A stretch of DNA of 64,000 nucleotides from positions 372,001 to 436,000 of the forward strand of contig JAACJM010000042.1 of NCBI GenBank assembly GCA_013368315.1. The letters run 5' to 3'. Position 1 is the stretch's first letter, and every line of letters starts with the position of its first letter. Below, piece by piece: positions 45,792-56,705 of this stretch. Below the pieces are notes generated by a model. The model did no database searches, was not told the origin of the DNA, and saw nothing but the letters and a program-made list of their open reading frames with translations. The stretch comes from Tetrapyrgos nigripes (lineage: Eukaryota; Basidiomycota; Agaricomycetes; Agaricales; Campanellaceae). A program made the position numbers and the translations under genes.

Positions 45792-46844
45792 TTGGAGATA
45801 CAGGAGAAATTGCGGATGGTTCAAGGGATGTCTGATCAGGATTGGAAAGGTGGTCTGGCTGCATTTTTGGAGATGTTGGATAACGCAGATAAGGAAGAGG
45901 ATGAAGCAGTTGTCAGGGGAAAGAAAAACTCAGATGAGTCTTCGAATGATAATAACATTCCCCTCCCACTCAATGATCCATCCTTTCCAAACAAGAAGGC
46001 GGCCAAGGACGATGACACAGAATACCCCTGGTCCAGTGGCAATCTGTTGTCTGCGGTTGCTATGGACGATCTTTCCCCTATCTGTTGTCAGACTTTATGT
46101 CTCCTCTCCAAAAACCTCGAGGATCCGAAGAAGGCTCTTCATTCTCTCCTATCATCCCCCCTTTGCCTGGATCTTCCTGAATCCGAGCTCAAAGCTATTT
46201 TGCTCAGCAAACCAGTCAACCTTGATGTGGTTTTCACCTCTTTGTACTCTAACATGTACACGGAGGATCGAATGGAAGATCTTGCAGACGGAATTCAGAT
46301 CAGATTTGGGAATCAGGTACCATCAAAGCAGATCACCGACTCCAATGAATGGGGTGTTGTATGGCACAAAGTCAGGACTGCTTATGCTCGCATTTTCCTC
46401 ACCTTGAGGCAGACGTCAAGGCCTATGGGGAATACATTCACCAGCAGTTGGCATCTGTCAAGAAACCCTTCTACTCCAGGGTCATTCATTTTGACAAAGC
46501 AGTCCACTTCCAAGTCGCCAATTCCCGCTCCATCCGTTTCATTGATTTCAGCCTTTTCTCTGATCTCAGAGAATCCCATATCAGCGACACAGGATCACGT
46601 CAAAGAGGCTCCCCAAAAATCGAATCGTACGACACCTACCAAGTCCAGAGTCCCCTGCAACAATTGGAACATGGGATTTTGCACAGCTTCTGCGAGCACT
46701 TGCACTCGCCTACATATTTGCAATGTTTGCGATCTTCCTGGCCATAAAGGTCCTAAATGCCCCCTCCTTCCTAACAAATCTACACCTCCCTCTTCTACAC
46801 TTCCCTCTAAACCTCCCCCATCCAATGTTCCTGCCCATCAATAA
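45792..46844 (+). pseudogene. Zinc-finger protein ORF of the recombinase cassette, two frame changes
   Basis: It starts MEIQEKLRMVQGMSDQDWKG and is acidic to about residue 80. A helical part follows, ending NEWGVVWHKVRTAYARIF. There a base is missing and the continuing protein (PHLEADVKAYGEYIHQQLAS .. KPFYSRVIHFDKAVHFQVAN) lies in the next frame. The first frame resumes near 46540 with SENPISATQDHVKEAPQKSN, and ends in a Cys-rich finger: CNNWNMGFC..C..LHIC and CDLPGHKGPKC. CCCH plus CCHC fingers of this type occur next to tyrosine recombinase genes in mushroom genomes. A nucleic-acid-binding role is inference. As read, it is disabled. Confidence 0.6.
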
Positions 46845-47024
46845 TTCTCCTTTCTTTCTCATATTTTTTATTCTTGATGCCCGCATTTTGATATGGACTT
46901 TCTCTTCTAATTTCTTCATGTTTCTTTATTCTATTTTGGCCCTCTTTCATGATTTTTATGTTTGCCTGATGGCTGCAGCGACAATTGCTAGACCCCCTTG
47001 ATGGACGCTGGGGGTTATATTTAA

Positions 47025-48017
47025 ATGATCTCCATTTCACCAAACTCCAGGCAGCCTGTTCGTGAGCCCTGGAGTTTGGAGAAGTTAATTCACGAACGTT
47101 CTATTTGCCTGGGTTTTTCAATTGATACTTCTTCTTCTTCTTCTTATTCTTCTGCTTTAAATTCCTACCTTACATTCTGCAAGATCCACAATTTCCCCAT
47201 TTCCCCTACTCCTGAGAACCTCAGCATGTATGCTGTCTTTATGTCCTCCCACATTAGTCTCCGATCCGTCAACAACTACCTCTCCAGTATTGCCAGTGAA
47301 CTTGAGGTACATTACCCCGAGGTCCGTCAAGCCTGGAATTCGTCCCTGGTCACACGCACGATGACCGGTTGTCTACGACGATGGGGTTCTCCTGTCAAAA
47401 GAAAGCTTCCCCTATCTCATGACCAACTCCACATCATCATCAATTCCCTCTCCTCTTCCCAATCCCACGATGACTTCCTCTTTAAAGCGATGGTATTGAC
47501 AGGCTTGCATGGTTTGCTTCGTTTGGGGGAGATCACAGATCCCACAAACAAGCGTTTAATCAATCGCCGCAAAACCATGATGTGGCATTCCGTTGATATT
47601 ACCAATCCCAACCAGTACTCCTTTTTCTTGCCAGGACATAAAGCAGACCATCTCTTCGAGGGTAACCTTGTCATTGTCCAATCCACCAACCGTCCATCCA
47701 ACCCCACTCCACATTTCCTTTCTTATCTCGATTCACAAGACGAACTCTTTCCACTGTGTCCAGAACTTTGGATCCTATCTAACGGCAAGATCCCAACGCG
47801 AGATTGGTTCATCAAGTGATTAAAGATGCTTCTTCCTGATGCGAATATCTCTGGTCATTCGATGCGTGCTGGAGGAGCCACTTCAATGGCACAAGCTGGG
47901 GTTGCGCTGCACCTAATCCAGGCGGCAGGACGTTGGAGCTCTCATACATTCGAGATTTATATTTGTAAGAATCCAGTTGTCCTTCATTCTTTTCTTTTTG
48001 GACAACTGGCTCATTAA
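47025..48017 (+). pseudogene. Tyrosine recombinase, one in-frame stop
   Basis: The N-terminal half (residues 1-120) resembles a SAM-like core-binding domain (YSSALNSYLTFCKIHNFPIS .. RSVNNYLSSIASEL). The catalytic half has the box I Arg (TGLHGLLRLGEITDP), a Lys in FFLPGHKADH, box II GHSMRAGGATSMAQAG (His-x2-Arg), GRWSSHTFEIY with the Tyr nucleophile, and KNPV. A TGA at 47817-47819 lies in frame between DWFIK and LKMLLPDANISG, where relatives usually carry Arg, so CGA to TGA decay is likely. The ORF otherwise runs to 48017 (330 codons). This enzyme class cuts and rejoins DNA through Tyr, as in Cryptons. It is in the same orientation as the zinc-finger ORF. Confidence 0.75.
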
Positions 48018-48205
48018 AGTTCATGTTCACCCCTCTGTTGCTGTTTCAGGGCATTGGGCTTTTCTTTATTTTTTTCCTTGTCATCATTTTTGTGGTTGTT
48101 TACATTTAACCTCTTCTGATTATCGTCCCAACTCCACTTTGATCCTTTCCAAAATTAAAAAAAAAAAATCTTTCCCTTCCCTTCCCTCCCTCTTCTTAGC
48201 TCCAT

Positions 48206-48324
48206 AGCCCTCTTCTTCATCCCAATGTCATTTCTTGTATGGGCGGCCTCTTGGGGTCGTTGCAATCCACCTATTATTCCATGTCTGATGTCCTCTGACT
48301 CACGTTAGAAGACGCAGCAATTAG
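48206..48324. repeat. 119-bp direct repeat, copy 1
   Basis: Starts AGCCCTCTTCTTCATCCC and ends GCAGCAATTAG; copy 2 is at 48836-48954 in the same orientation with about six differences. It lies 189 nt after the recombinase ORF. Confidence 0.85.
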
Positions 48325-48615
48325 TCGTGGTTAATGTTTACTTTAATATAGTCTAATTGTGAGTACTTCACAGAGTCTCGCATCCCCCACTCCTCTCAGT
48401 CTCCATCCTTTCCTATCCTCCATCTTGGTTCGTACATCTCATTGAGATCGGGCCCTCCTTACTAGCAGTTTATGATCTGATCACAATTCAGTGAAACTGC
48501 TAGTCTCCTAACATCCACACATCTTCCTCTCACATCCGTCCCAAACATCCTTGTGCCACACGTTGCATCTATTTCATATTCTCCTTCACTTACTTATATA
48601 CTTTCCCTTCTTACT

Positions 48616-48684
48616 ATATTTTCCCTTAGTTTATCTCTCGAGTGAGCAGCGAGTGAACGAGAGAGATAAACTAAGGGAAAATAT
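48616..48684. repeat. Hairpin with a 24-bp perfect stem
   Basis: ATATTTTCCCTTAGTTTATC and the next four bases pair with 48661-48684 around a 21-nt loop (48640-48660) that holds AGTGAGCAGCGAGTGAACGA. It sits midway between the two 119-bp repeats. Confidence 0.85.
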
Positions 48685-48835
48685 CCCTTCCCACCCTCTT
48701 TTCAAATTCTTACCTGAGTAGAGGCAAACTTTTCTTGACGAGAGGCGTTCTCCCATGTGGTTTACTCCCGCAGGTTTTTACTGTTACCCTACTACGGACA
48801 TTGTAGTATACTTAACTTACTAAAATGTTGTAGTA

Positions 48836-48954
48836 AGCCCTCTTCTTCATCCCAATGTCATTTCTTGTACGGGCGGCCTCTCGGGGTCGTTGCAATCCAC
48901 CTATTATTTCATGTCTGATGTCCTCTGACTCGCGTTAGAAGATGCAGCAATTAG
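48836..48954. repeat. 119-bp direct repeat, copy 2
   Basis: Second copy; its last base is the right edge of the recombinase cassette inside the giant element. Confidence 0.85.
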
Positions 48955-49363
48955 ACTGAATTTACAGAGGGACATCTGTGTCAGAGTAATACCCTAGAAA
49001 GACTTGTGATTTTACAAGGGAATTACAAGATGCAGGTTTTAAAAGTCTATCTCGTAAGTCTCTGGGAAAAACCTGCATGCTAAATGGAGAATATACAGTG
49101 TGACAGACTGGTCACAGTAAGACACTTGTAAGTCACAAGACATTACAATGACTTTACTGAAAAGTGACTATTTTGTAAGTCATCATGTATATCCAATGGA
49201 CTTACAAGAGACTTGTTGGATGGATTTGCAGTGCATGTCAATTAAGTAATACAGAAGGGCTTACTGAAAATTTACAGGATGTAATACAATGAATTCATTC
49301 AACCAGGTTAATTAAATTTTACTAAATATAAATAGACAGCTCAGGCTGGACAGGAAAAGGGCA

Positions 49364-52300
49364 GACTACTGTGTCTGCCTTGTCATCTTTGTCTGCTCAG
49401 TCTGTTACATCTGCCCCATCTGCCCCATCTGCCTGTCTGCCTTGTCTATGCCTTGTCTGCCTTGTCTGCTCTGTCTGCTCTGTCTGCCTTGTCTGCTTCG
49501 TCTGCCTTGTCTGCCCTGTCTGCTCCATCTGCCTTGTCTGCCCTGTCTGCCTTTTCTGCCTTGTCTGCCCTGTCTGCCCCATCTGCCTTGTCTGCTTCGT
49601 CTGCCTTGTCTGCCTTGTCTGCCTTGTCTGCCTTGTCTGCTTTGTCTGCCTTGTCTGCTCTGTCTGGCTTGTCTGCCCTGTCTGCCTTGTCTGCTCCATC
49701 GCTTTGTCTGCCTTGTCTGCCTTGCCTGCCTTGTCTGCTTCATCTGTGTTGTCTGCCTTGTTTGCCCCATCTGCCCTGTCTGCCTTGTCTGCCCCATCTG
49801 CTCCATCTGCCTTGTCTGCCTTGTCTGCTCTGTCCACCTTGTCTGCCTTGTCTGCTCTGTCTGCCTTGTCTGCCTTGTCTGCCTTGTCTGCTCTGTCTGC
49901 CTTGTCTGCCTTGTCTGCCTTGTCTGCTCTGTCTGCCTTGTCTGCCTTGTCTGCCTTGTCTGCCTTGTCTGCCTTGTGTGCCTCGTCTGCCTTGTCTGCT
50001 CCATCTGCCTCGTCTGCCTCGTCTGCCTCATCTGCTCTGTCTGCCTTGTCTACCTTGTCTGCTCTGTCTGCCTTGTCTGCCTTGTCTGCCTTGTCTGCTC
50101 CGTCAGGCACAGATGAGGCAGACGGCGCAGATGAGGCAGATGGCACAGACGAGGCAGACGGCACAGACAAGGCAGATGGCGCAGATGAGGCAGATGGCGC
50201 AGACGAGGCAGATGGCACAGATGAGGCAGACGGCGCAGACGAGGCAGATGGCGTAGACGAGGCAGACGGCGCAGACGAGGCAGACGGCACAGACGAGGCA
50301 GACAGTGCAGATGGAGCAGACGGTGCAGATGAGGCAGACGGCACAGACGAGGCAGACAGCACAGACGAGGCAGACAGAGCAGACAGAGCAGACGAGGCAG
50401 ACAGAGCAGACAAGGCAGACAGAGCAGACAGAGCAGATGAGGCAGATGGAGCAGACAGAGCAGACGAAGCAGACGGTGCAGACGAGGCAGACAGAGCAGA
50501 CAGAGCAGACGAGGCAGACAGAGCAGACGAGGCAGACAGAGCAGACAGAGCAGACGAGGCAGATGGAGCAGACAGAGCAGACGAAGCAGACAGTGCAGAC
50601 GAGGCAGACAGAGCAGACAGAGCAGACAAGGCAGACAGTGCAGCCGAGGCAGACAGTGCAGACAAGGCAGACAGCGCAGACGGAGCAGACGGTGCAGACA
50701 GAGCAGACGGCACAGACAGAGCAGACGGCGCAGACAGAGCAGTTGGCGCAGACGAGGCAGACGGCACAGATGAGGCAGACGGCACAGATGAGGCAGACGG
50801 CACAGACAAGGCAGACGGCGCAGACAAGGCAGACAGCACAGACAAGGCAGACAGAGCAGACGAGACAGACGGAGCAGACAGAGCAGACGAGGCAGACGGT
50901 GCAGACAAGGCAGACAGCGCAGACGAGGCAGACAGCGCAGACAAGGCAGACAGCGCAGACAGAGCAGACGGCGCAGACAGAGCAGACGAGGCAGATGGCA
51001 CAGAAGAGGCAGACAGTGCAGACGAGGCAGATGGCACAGACAAGGCTGACGGCACAGACAAGGCCGACGGCACAGACAAGGCCGACGGCACAGACAAGGC
51101 CGACGGCACAGACAAGGCCGACGGCACAGACAAGGCCGACGGCACAGACAAGGCCGACGGCACAGACAAGGCCGACGGCACAGACAAGGCCGACGGCACA
51201 GACAAGGCCGACGGCACAGACAAGGCCGACGGCACAGACAAGGCCGACGGCACAGACAAGGCCGACGGCACAGACAAGGCCGACGGCACAGACAAGGCCG
51301 ACGGCACAGACAAGGCCGACGGCACAGACAAGGCCGACGGCACAGACAAGGCCGACGGCACAGACAAGGCCGACGGCACAGACAAGGCCGACGGCACAGA
51401 CAAGGCCGACGGCACAGACAAGGCCGACGGCACAGACAAGGCCGACGGCACAGACAAGGCCGACGGCACAGACAAGGCCGACGGCACAGACAAGGCCGAC
51501 GGCACAGACAAGGCCGACGGCACAGACAAGGCCGACGGCACAGACAAGGCCGACGGCACAGACAAGGCCGACGGCACAGACAAGGCCGACAGAGCAGACG
51601 AGGCAGACGGAGCAGACGAGGAAGATGGAGCAGACGAGGCAGACAGAGCAGACGAGGCAGACGAAGCAGATGGCACAGACGAGGCAGATGGAGCAGACAG
51701 CGCAGACGAGGCAGACGGTGCAGACGAGGCAGATGGAGCAGACAGTGCAGATAAGGCAGACGGTGCAGACGAGGCAGACAGAGCAGATGAGGCAGACAAG
51801 GCAGACAGAGCAGATGGCGCAGACAAGGCAGACAGAGCAGACGGCGCAGATAAGGCAGACGGAGCAGACGGTGTAGATGAGGCAGACGGAGCAGACGGCG
51901 CAGACAAGGCAGACAGAGCAGATGGCGCAGACAAGGCAGACGGAGCAGACGGTGTAGACGAGGCAGACGGAGCAGACGGCGCAGACAAGGCAGACAGAGC
52001 AGATGGCGCAGACAAGGCAGACGGAGCAGACGGTGCAGACAAGGCAGACGGAGCAGACAGTGCAGATGAGGCAGACAGAGCAGACGGCGCAGACGAGGCA
52101 GATGGAGCAGATGGCGCAGACGAGGCAGACGGAGCAGACAGCGCAGACGAGGCAGACGGAGCAGACAGCGCAGACAAGGCAGATGGAGCAGACGGCGCAG
52201 ATGAGGCAGACGGCGCAGACGAGGCAGACCGCGTAGGCGAGGCAGACAGTGCAGACGAGGCAGACAGAGCAGACGGCGCAGACGAGGCAGACTGAGCAGA

Positions 52301-52621
52301 CGGCGCAGACGAGGCAGACGGAGCAGACAGTGCAGACGAGGCAGACGGAGCAGATGGCGCAGATGAGGCAGACAGCACAGATGAGGCAGACGGCGCAGAC
52401 GAGGCCAAGACAAGGCAGACAAGGCAGACAGGGCAGATGGGGCAGACAGGGCAGACAGGGCAGACAAGGCAGATGGGGCAGACAGGGCAGACAAGGCAGA
52501 CAGAGCAGACAAGGCAGACGGAGCAGAGATAAACCAGACAGGGCGAACAAAGCAGACAAGGCAGATAGGGCAGATGGCACAGATGTAACAGACTGAGCAG
52601 ACAAAGATGACAAGGCAGACA
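49364..52621. repeat. Palindromic satellite of 9/18-bp units, 3.26 kb
   Basis: The left arm (49364-50103) is TGTCTGCCT repeated with variants. At about 50104 it switches to the complementary form (GCAGACGAGGCAGACGGC) and runs to 52621. Because the unit is a multiple of three and lacks stops, several frames on both strands stay open for 500-1000 codons. I do not regard these as genes: they have no start context, no domain and no splice sites. The right arm is over three times longer than the left. Confidence 0.95.
51046..51590. repeat. Homogeneous 18-bp tandem array, about 30 copies
   Basis: The unit GGCACAGACAAGGCCGAC repeats with no visible change, unlike the mixed units on either side. This points to recent local expansion within the right arm. 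Confidence 0.95.
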
Positions 52622-53046
52622 CAGTAGTCTGCCCTTTTCCTGTCCAGCCTGAGCTATCTATTTATATTTAGTAAAATTTAATTAACCTGGTTGAATGAAT
52701 TCATTGTATTACATCCTGTAAATTTTCAGTAAGCCCTTCTGTATTGCTTAATTGACATGCACTGCAAATCCATCCAACAAGTCTCTTGTAAGTCCATTGG
52801 ATATACATGATGACTTACAAAATAGTCACTTTTCAGTAAAGTCATTGTAATGTCTTGTGAATTACAAGTGTCTTACTGTGACCAGTCTGTCACACTGTAT
52901 ATTCTCCATTTAGCATGCAGGCTTTTCCCAGAGACTTACGAGATAGACTTTTAAAACCTGCATCTTGTAATTCCCTTGTAAAATCACAAGTCTTTCTAGG
53001 GTATTACTGTGACACAGATATCCCTCTGTAAATTCAGTGTAAATAT

Positions 53047-53867
53047 GAGCAGTCTTATCCAAGATTTTCAAGTTCTACCTTCTGGTAAGTCCTCTGTAAA
53101 TTTTACTTGGTTTACAAATTGTCTTACTGTGACATTATCTCACACTGAAATACCCTGGTATTTCAGTTCTGTTTTACAAGACATACTGTGACAAAAAAGT
53201 ATGCTCTTCAATGCTATACTGTGACAAAGCCTCACACTGAAAGTCCATGGTATGTCCTTGCAGCTTACAATGGTCTTTCAGAATAGTCCTCATTTTTTGT
53301 CTATTTTGTAATACACTTGTAAGTCAAGCCAACTTACATATTGATTGGTTCTCCATAATACTCTTGTAATACTCCAGTAAGGCTGAGGATTTACCTGTGT
53401 TTGTAGCAAATGTTTCTTGTAATTCCTTCATAATACAGCTAGTCTTACAAGTGTATTACTGTGACTTGATTGTCACTTTGTAAATTTCCTGCAGATTTTG
53501 CTTCCTTGTAAGTCCTTTGTAAATCTCTCTTGCCTTACTGTTTGTCATACTGTGATTATCTGTCACACTGAAATACTCCAGTATTTCCTATGTGTCTTAC
53601 TACATGACATATTGTGACAAAAAGTCACTCTGAAATTCCTGTGTAATTCCACAGTATATCCACCAAGGGTATACAGTGACAGCAAGTCACACTGAAAGTC
53701 CATGGTATTTCTTTGTGACTTACAATGGTCATACAAGGTTGTTCTAATTTTTTCTGTCTCTTGTAATACTAATGTATGACAAGGAGTCTTACATATTGAT
53801 TGGCTTGGTGTAATACTCTTGTAAAACCTCAGTAAAGCAGAGGATTTACAAGTGTTTGCACCCAGTG
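53047..53867 (-). repeat. Right 821-bp terminal arm of the giant element
   Basis: Inverted copy of 44929-45749. In the intact right side it is joined to the inner arm by the 8 nt GTAAATAT (53039-53046); on the left this spot is taken by the 3.2-kb cassette. Confidence 0.9.
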
Positions 53868-53870
53868 TGA

Positions 53871-54090
53871 CTGGAAAAAGTTGATGTCCTTGTCACAGTT
53901 TGAGACTGTAGGTGGTGAAATACCTAAAGGTCACATTTGCACTGTAGGATTCACCATTTCCCATTGGGATAATTTTCTGAAGCACCTTAACTTGTCCTAC
54001 ATCATCATTCTTGCTTGCCCAGATATGGAGAAGGATGTTCCTGATCTTGCTGACTCTGGTGTTGAGATTGAATCCTCTCAGGCTGTTTAA
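53871..54090 (+). pseudogene. 3' part of the exon split by the giant element
   Basis: It continues the frame from 44928: DWKKLMSLSQFETVGGEIPK, GHICTVGFTISHWDN, LACPDMEKDVPDLADSG, ending at a TAA at 54088-54090. Protein family unknown. The piece MASYLLEAQRVKRILVYPVN (54426-54623) may belong to a following exon. Confidence 0.5.
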
Positions 54091-55627
54091 GACATACATA
54101 TGAGTCCTGCAGCACCTCATGTCAATCGATTTTCAGTTTTTGTGTGCCACTCTCACTAGCTTATCTAATAGTTTAATGAGCCCTCTATCATCCTGTTAAG
54201 TTATGACATCATCAATTCAAATCATTGGATAGTAAATCTAGCTTATATAATAGTTTAACAATGCCCCTAGCATATCATTAAACTATGACATCATATTCTT
54301 TGATCTGATATCACCTCTATGTTGACTGTCTGTTGGAAACTCTTGTGGATGGTGGTACATTGTTTTGTTTGGAAAACAGGGACCCAGTACTTCCTTAGCT
54401 CTACCAAGTACCTCAGCATGGACTGGTGGCTTCTTACTTGCTGGAAGCCCAACGAGTCAAGAGGATCCTGGTCTACCCTGTGAACAGAGGGGATAAGGAT
54501 CTGGCAAAGGAATTTGATGACTATGCCACCAAGCACTTACATGTCCCAAAAGGTCCTGATTCTGTGATGGCTGCTATAGGTGTGCACTTTTATTATTGGT
54601 TGTATGTCCAAAAACCTCACTAACAGTTATTGCATTGGTTATGTCAGGGCAATTCAAGTTTTTGCCAGGAGACATTCCGTTTTCCAGGGATTTGTCCAAA
54701 GTTGGAGGCAGGGTAGAGAATTCAGACATGTTACAGTTTTATATCACCAATGTGTGTGTTATCATTTATCTCTTTCTATACTGGCCTCTGATCATGTCTT
54801 ACCCCTAAATATGGCAGTTTACATGAAGACGAGGATGTAGTAACTGCCATGGCCAATTTGCAAGACTGTTTCTTGGGTCCTCGCAATACTTGAATGGAAG
54901 CGGGGGTTGAGTTTGAGAGGGACAAGGCATGAGCCATTCAGGTTCAAGGTGGCCATGCATATTCCATTGTGATGAGCATGCAGAAGCCTCACAATGTTGC
55001 AGGGCCCTGTGTCAGTTCCAAATTTACTGGGGATGACAGTGATGATCCTAACTCCCAGCTGCGACAAGATTTGTTGAAGGTGTGTCTAGTGTATATGTTT
55101 ATCACACTACCCTTCTCTGTTTCACAAAGACTACCACCACCAGTGGAATCAACATATTTAGGGCTATCACACCTGACCTGTATGATATCTTTGACAACTG
55201 CACAGACCTTCACAATACTCCTTGTATGGGCTGTGACAGGAACTGTATTTGGTCAGGTTGTCAATGAAATCTTGCTACACCTGTCTCAGCTGAATTTACC
55301 CAATTGATTTTGATTTGAGCCTTACCTTTTGGTTACACAGTCGATGGTCTTGAGGAGCTTGGTCCACTTTTTGGTGCAAAACATTGGGATAGAGGTGACT
55401 CTGTTCCAAAGTTTATGAAGATTTCCGCATTTCCAGATTATTGTGTCAGGGAATGCCTGTTATGATCAGAACAAACCAGGCAACAGAACTTTGTATTATG
55501 AAGGGCCAGGAGGGTGAGGTCTATGGTTGGACATCAAAACTGGGATCGAAGAGCCAACAAATGTTAGACACACTATTCATAAAGCTGAAGAAGCCACCAA
55601 TGGATGTGTGCCTGGATGGATTGCCAA

Positions 55628-56207
55628 TAGGGCTCCTATTAAATCAGATTGTGTTGGATTCAGATGCCATCCGCTCAGATGGGTGGTCTGCAAATCCCAA
55701 TCCACATCCAACAGATGATTGCTGGATGAGTTCTGCTTCCCTTATATAGTATATCTATGATCACATGACATACAGATAAGATAAACAACATAGTGGTAGC
55801 CAAGTAATGCAAAAGAGTAACAGAAAATAAACTGAGGATATGAGCTGGAGAGAATAGAAAAGTATGTGTCTAGGTTTCAGACCTGACACCGTGCCTTCAA
55901 TATTGGAGTGCCAGCATTCACAAAGCACTCAAACCAGTCAGCACTATGAAGGATTAATGCTGTCTGTTGAAGCCACACATACTACTGGTTGCGGCTGTTA
56001 TCTATTTTTGTGTATTTCTCTACTCAGGAATAGTACTATATAGTATTTCTGAAACTTCCAGTGTTGGGCTTTCCATCTGCAGATTACCGTCAGATTGGTC
56101 AGATGCTATCTGTCAGATGGAGGAGGAGGAGGAGCACCATCCACATCCAAATCTGAAGCAGCAATCACTCAGATGGCACCAGATCATCCAATCCACTAGG
56201 AGCCCTA
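55628..56207. mobile_element. hAT-type MITE, 580 bp, inside the helicase gene
   Basis: Ends TAGGGCTCCTA in inverted orientation; octamers ATTGCCAA (55620-55627) and GTTGCCAA (56208-56215) match at 7 of 8. Removal rejoins LDGLP to RNVVPL in frame. Inner words such as CAGATGCCATCC resemble those of 2291-2867. Confidence 0.9.
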
Positions 56208-56322
56208 GTTGCCAAGGAATGTTGTTCCATTGACTTGCACTACTATACCTACAGTTATCACATTGCCAGATGGTTCTCTCTTGACGTTAAGTAGAAGCCA
56301 AATGGAAGTACTGCCTTGTTTT

Positions 56323-56705
56323 CTGTGTTGTGGTTAAGCCTTAAGCCTTAATTAACTTAAGGCCTTAAATAATTAACAATTTAAGCCCTAAAATCATCAG
56401 ATTTTCACCTTAAGGCTTAATTAAGACTTAGTTATTTGACTGTGACCCTGCATTTGGGGAGTCTGGGCTTCAAAATAATACCATATGTCTTATTACAAGT
56501 GCACACATAGTCAGATGAGAGGATGGAAGATCACATAGCTTTGGAGTATCAGGAGAAAGCTTTGATAGTGAAGAAGTGTAGACAATTTTTTGTTAGTCCA
56601 CCCTTAACTTGCCCTTAACTTGCACTTAATTAAGAACCATTATTAACTATTTAAGCCCTAACTTGTCTGAGTGGTCTTAATTAAGGCCTTAACCACACAA
56701 CACTG
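56323..56705. mobile_element. hAT-type MITE, 383 bp, inside the helicase gene
   Basis: Ends CTGTGTTGTGGTTAAGCC and complement of CAGTGTTGTGTGGTTAAGG; identical CTTGTTTT octamers at 56315-56322 and 56706-56713. The interior is AT-rich with many TTAAGGC/GCCTTAA and TTAATTAA words. Removal rejoins LPCF to AMTDYASQG in frame. Confidence 0.9.

Larger units (their letters stand above)
44929..53867. mobile_element. Giant CACTG foldback element, 8,939 bp, TGA duplication
   Basis: The ends are CACTGGGTGCAAA and its complement. TGA lies at 44926-44928 and 53868-53870. The interrupted ORF closes in frame when the element is removed. From left: an 821-bp arm (44929-45749); a 3,205-bp cassette (45750-48954) with two ORFs; an inner arm (48955-50103); the palindrome centre; a right inner arm with an enlarged satellite (50104-53038); an 8-nt spacer; and the matching 821-bp arm (53047-53867). 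The CACTG ends and 3-bp duplication fit CACTA/EnSpm, and the ends resemble the 279-bp MITEs. No CACTA transposase is present, so it must have moved with help. Confidence 0.9.

Noticed and set aside
49364..52621. CRISPR-like array
   Set aside because: There are no unique spacers and no cas genes; it is a simple satellite in a eukaryote.
49371..52622. Open frames of 500-1000 codons in the satellite on both strands
   Set aside because: They exist because the unit length is a multiple of three without stops. There is no domain, start context or splice signal, and opposite strands are equally open.
44929..53867. KDZ or Helitron assignment for the giant element
   Set aside because: KDZ elements have 8-bp duplications and a CxC-type transposase, and Helitrons lack inverted ends and carry Rep. 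Neither is seen here.
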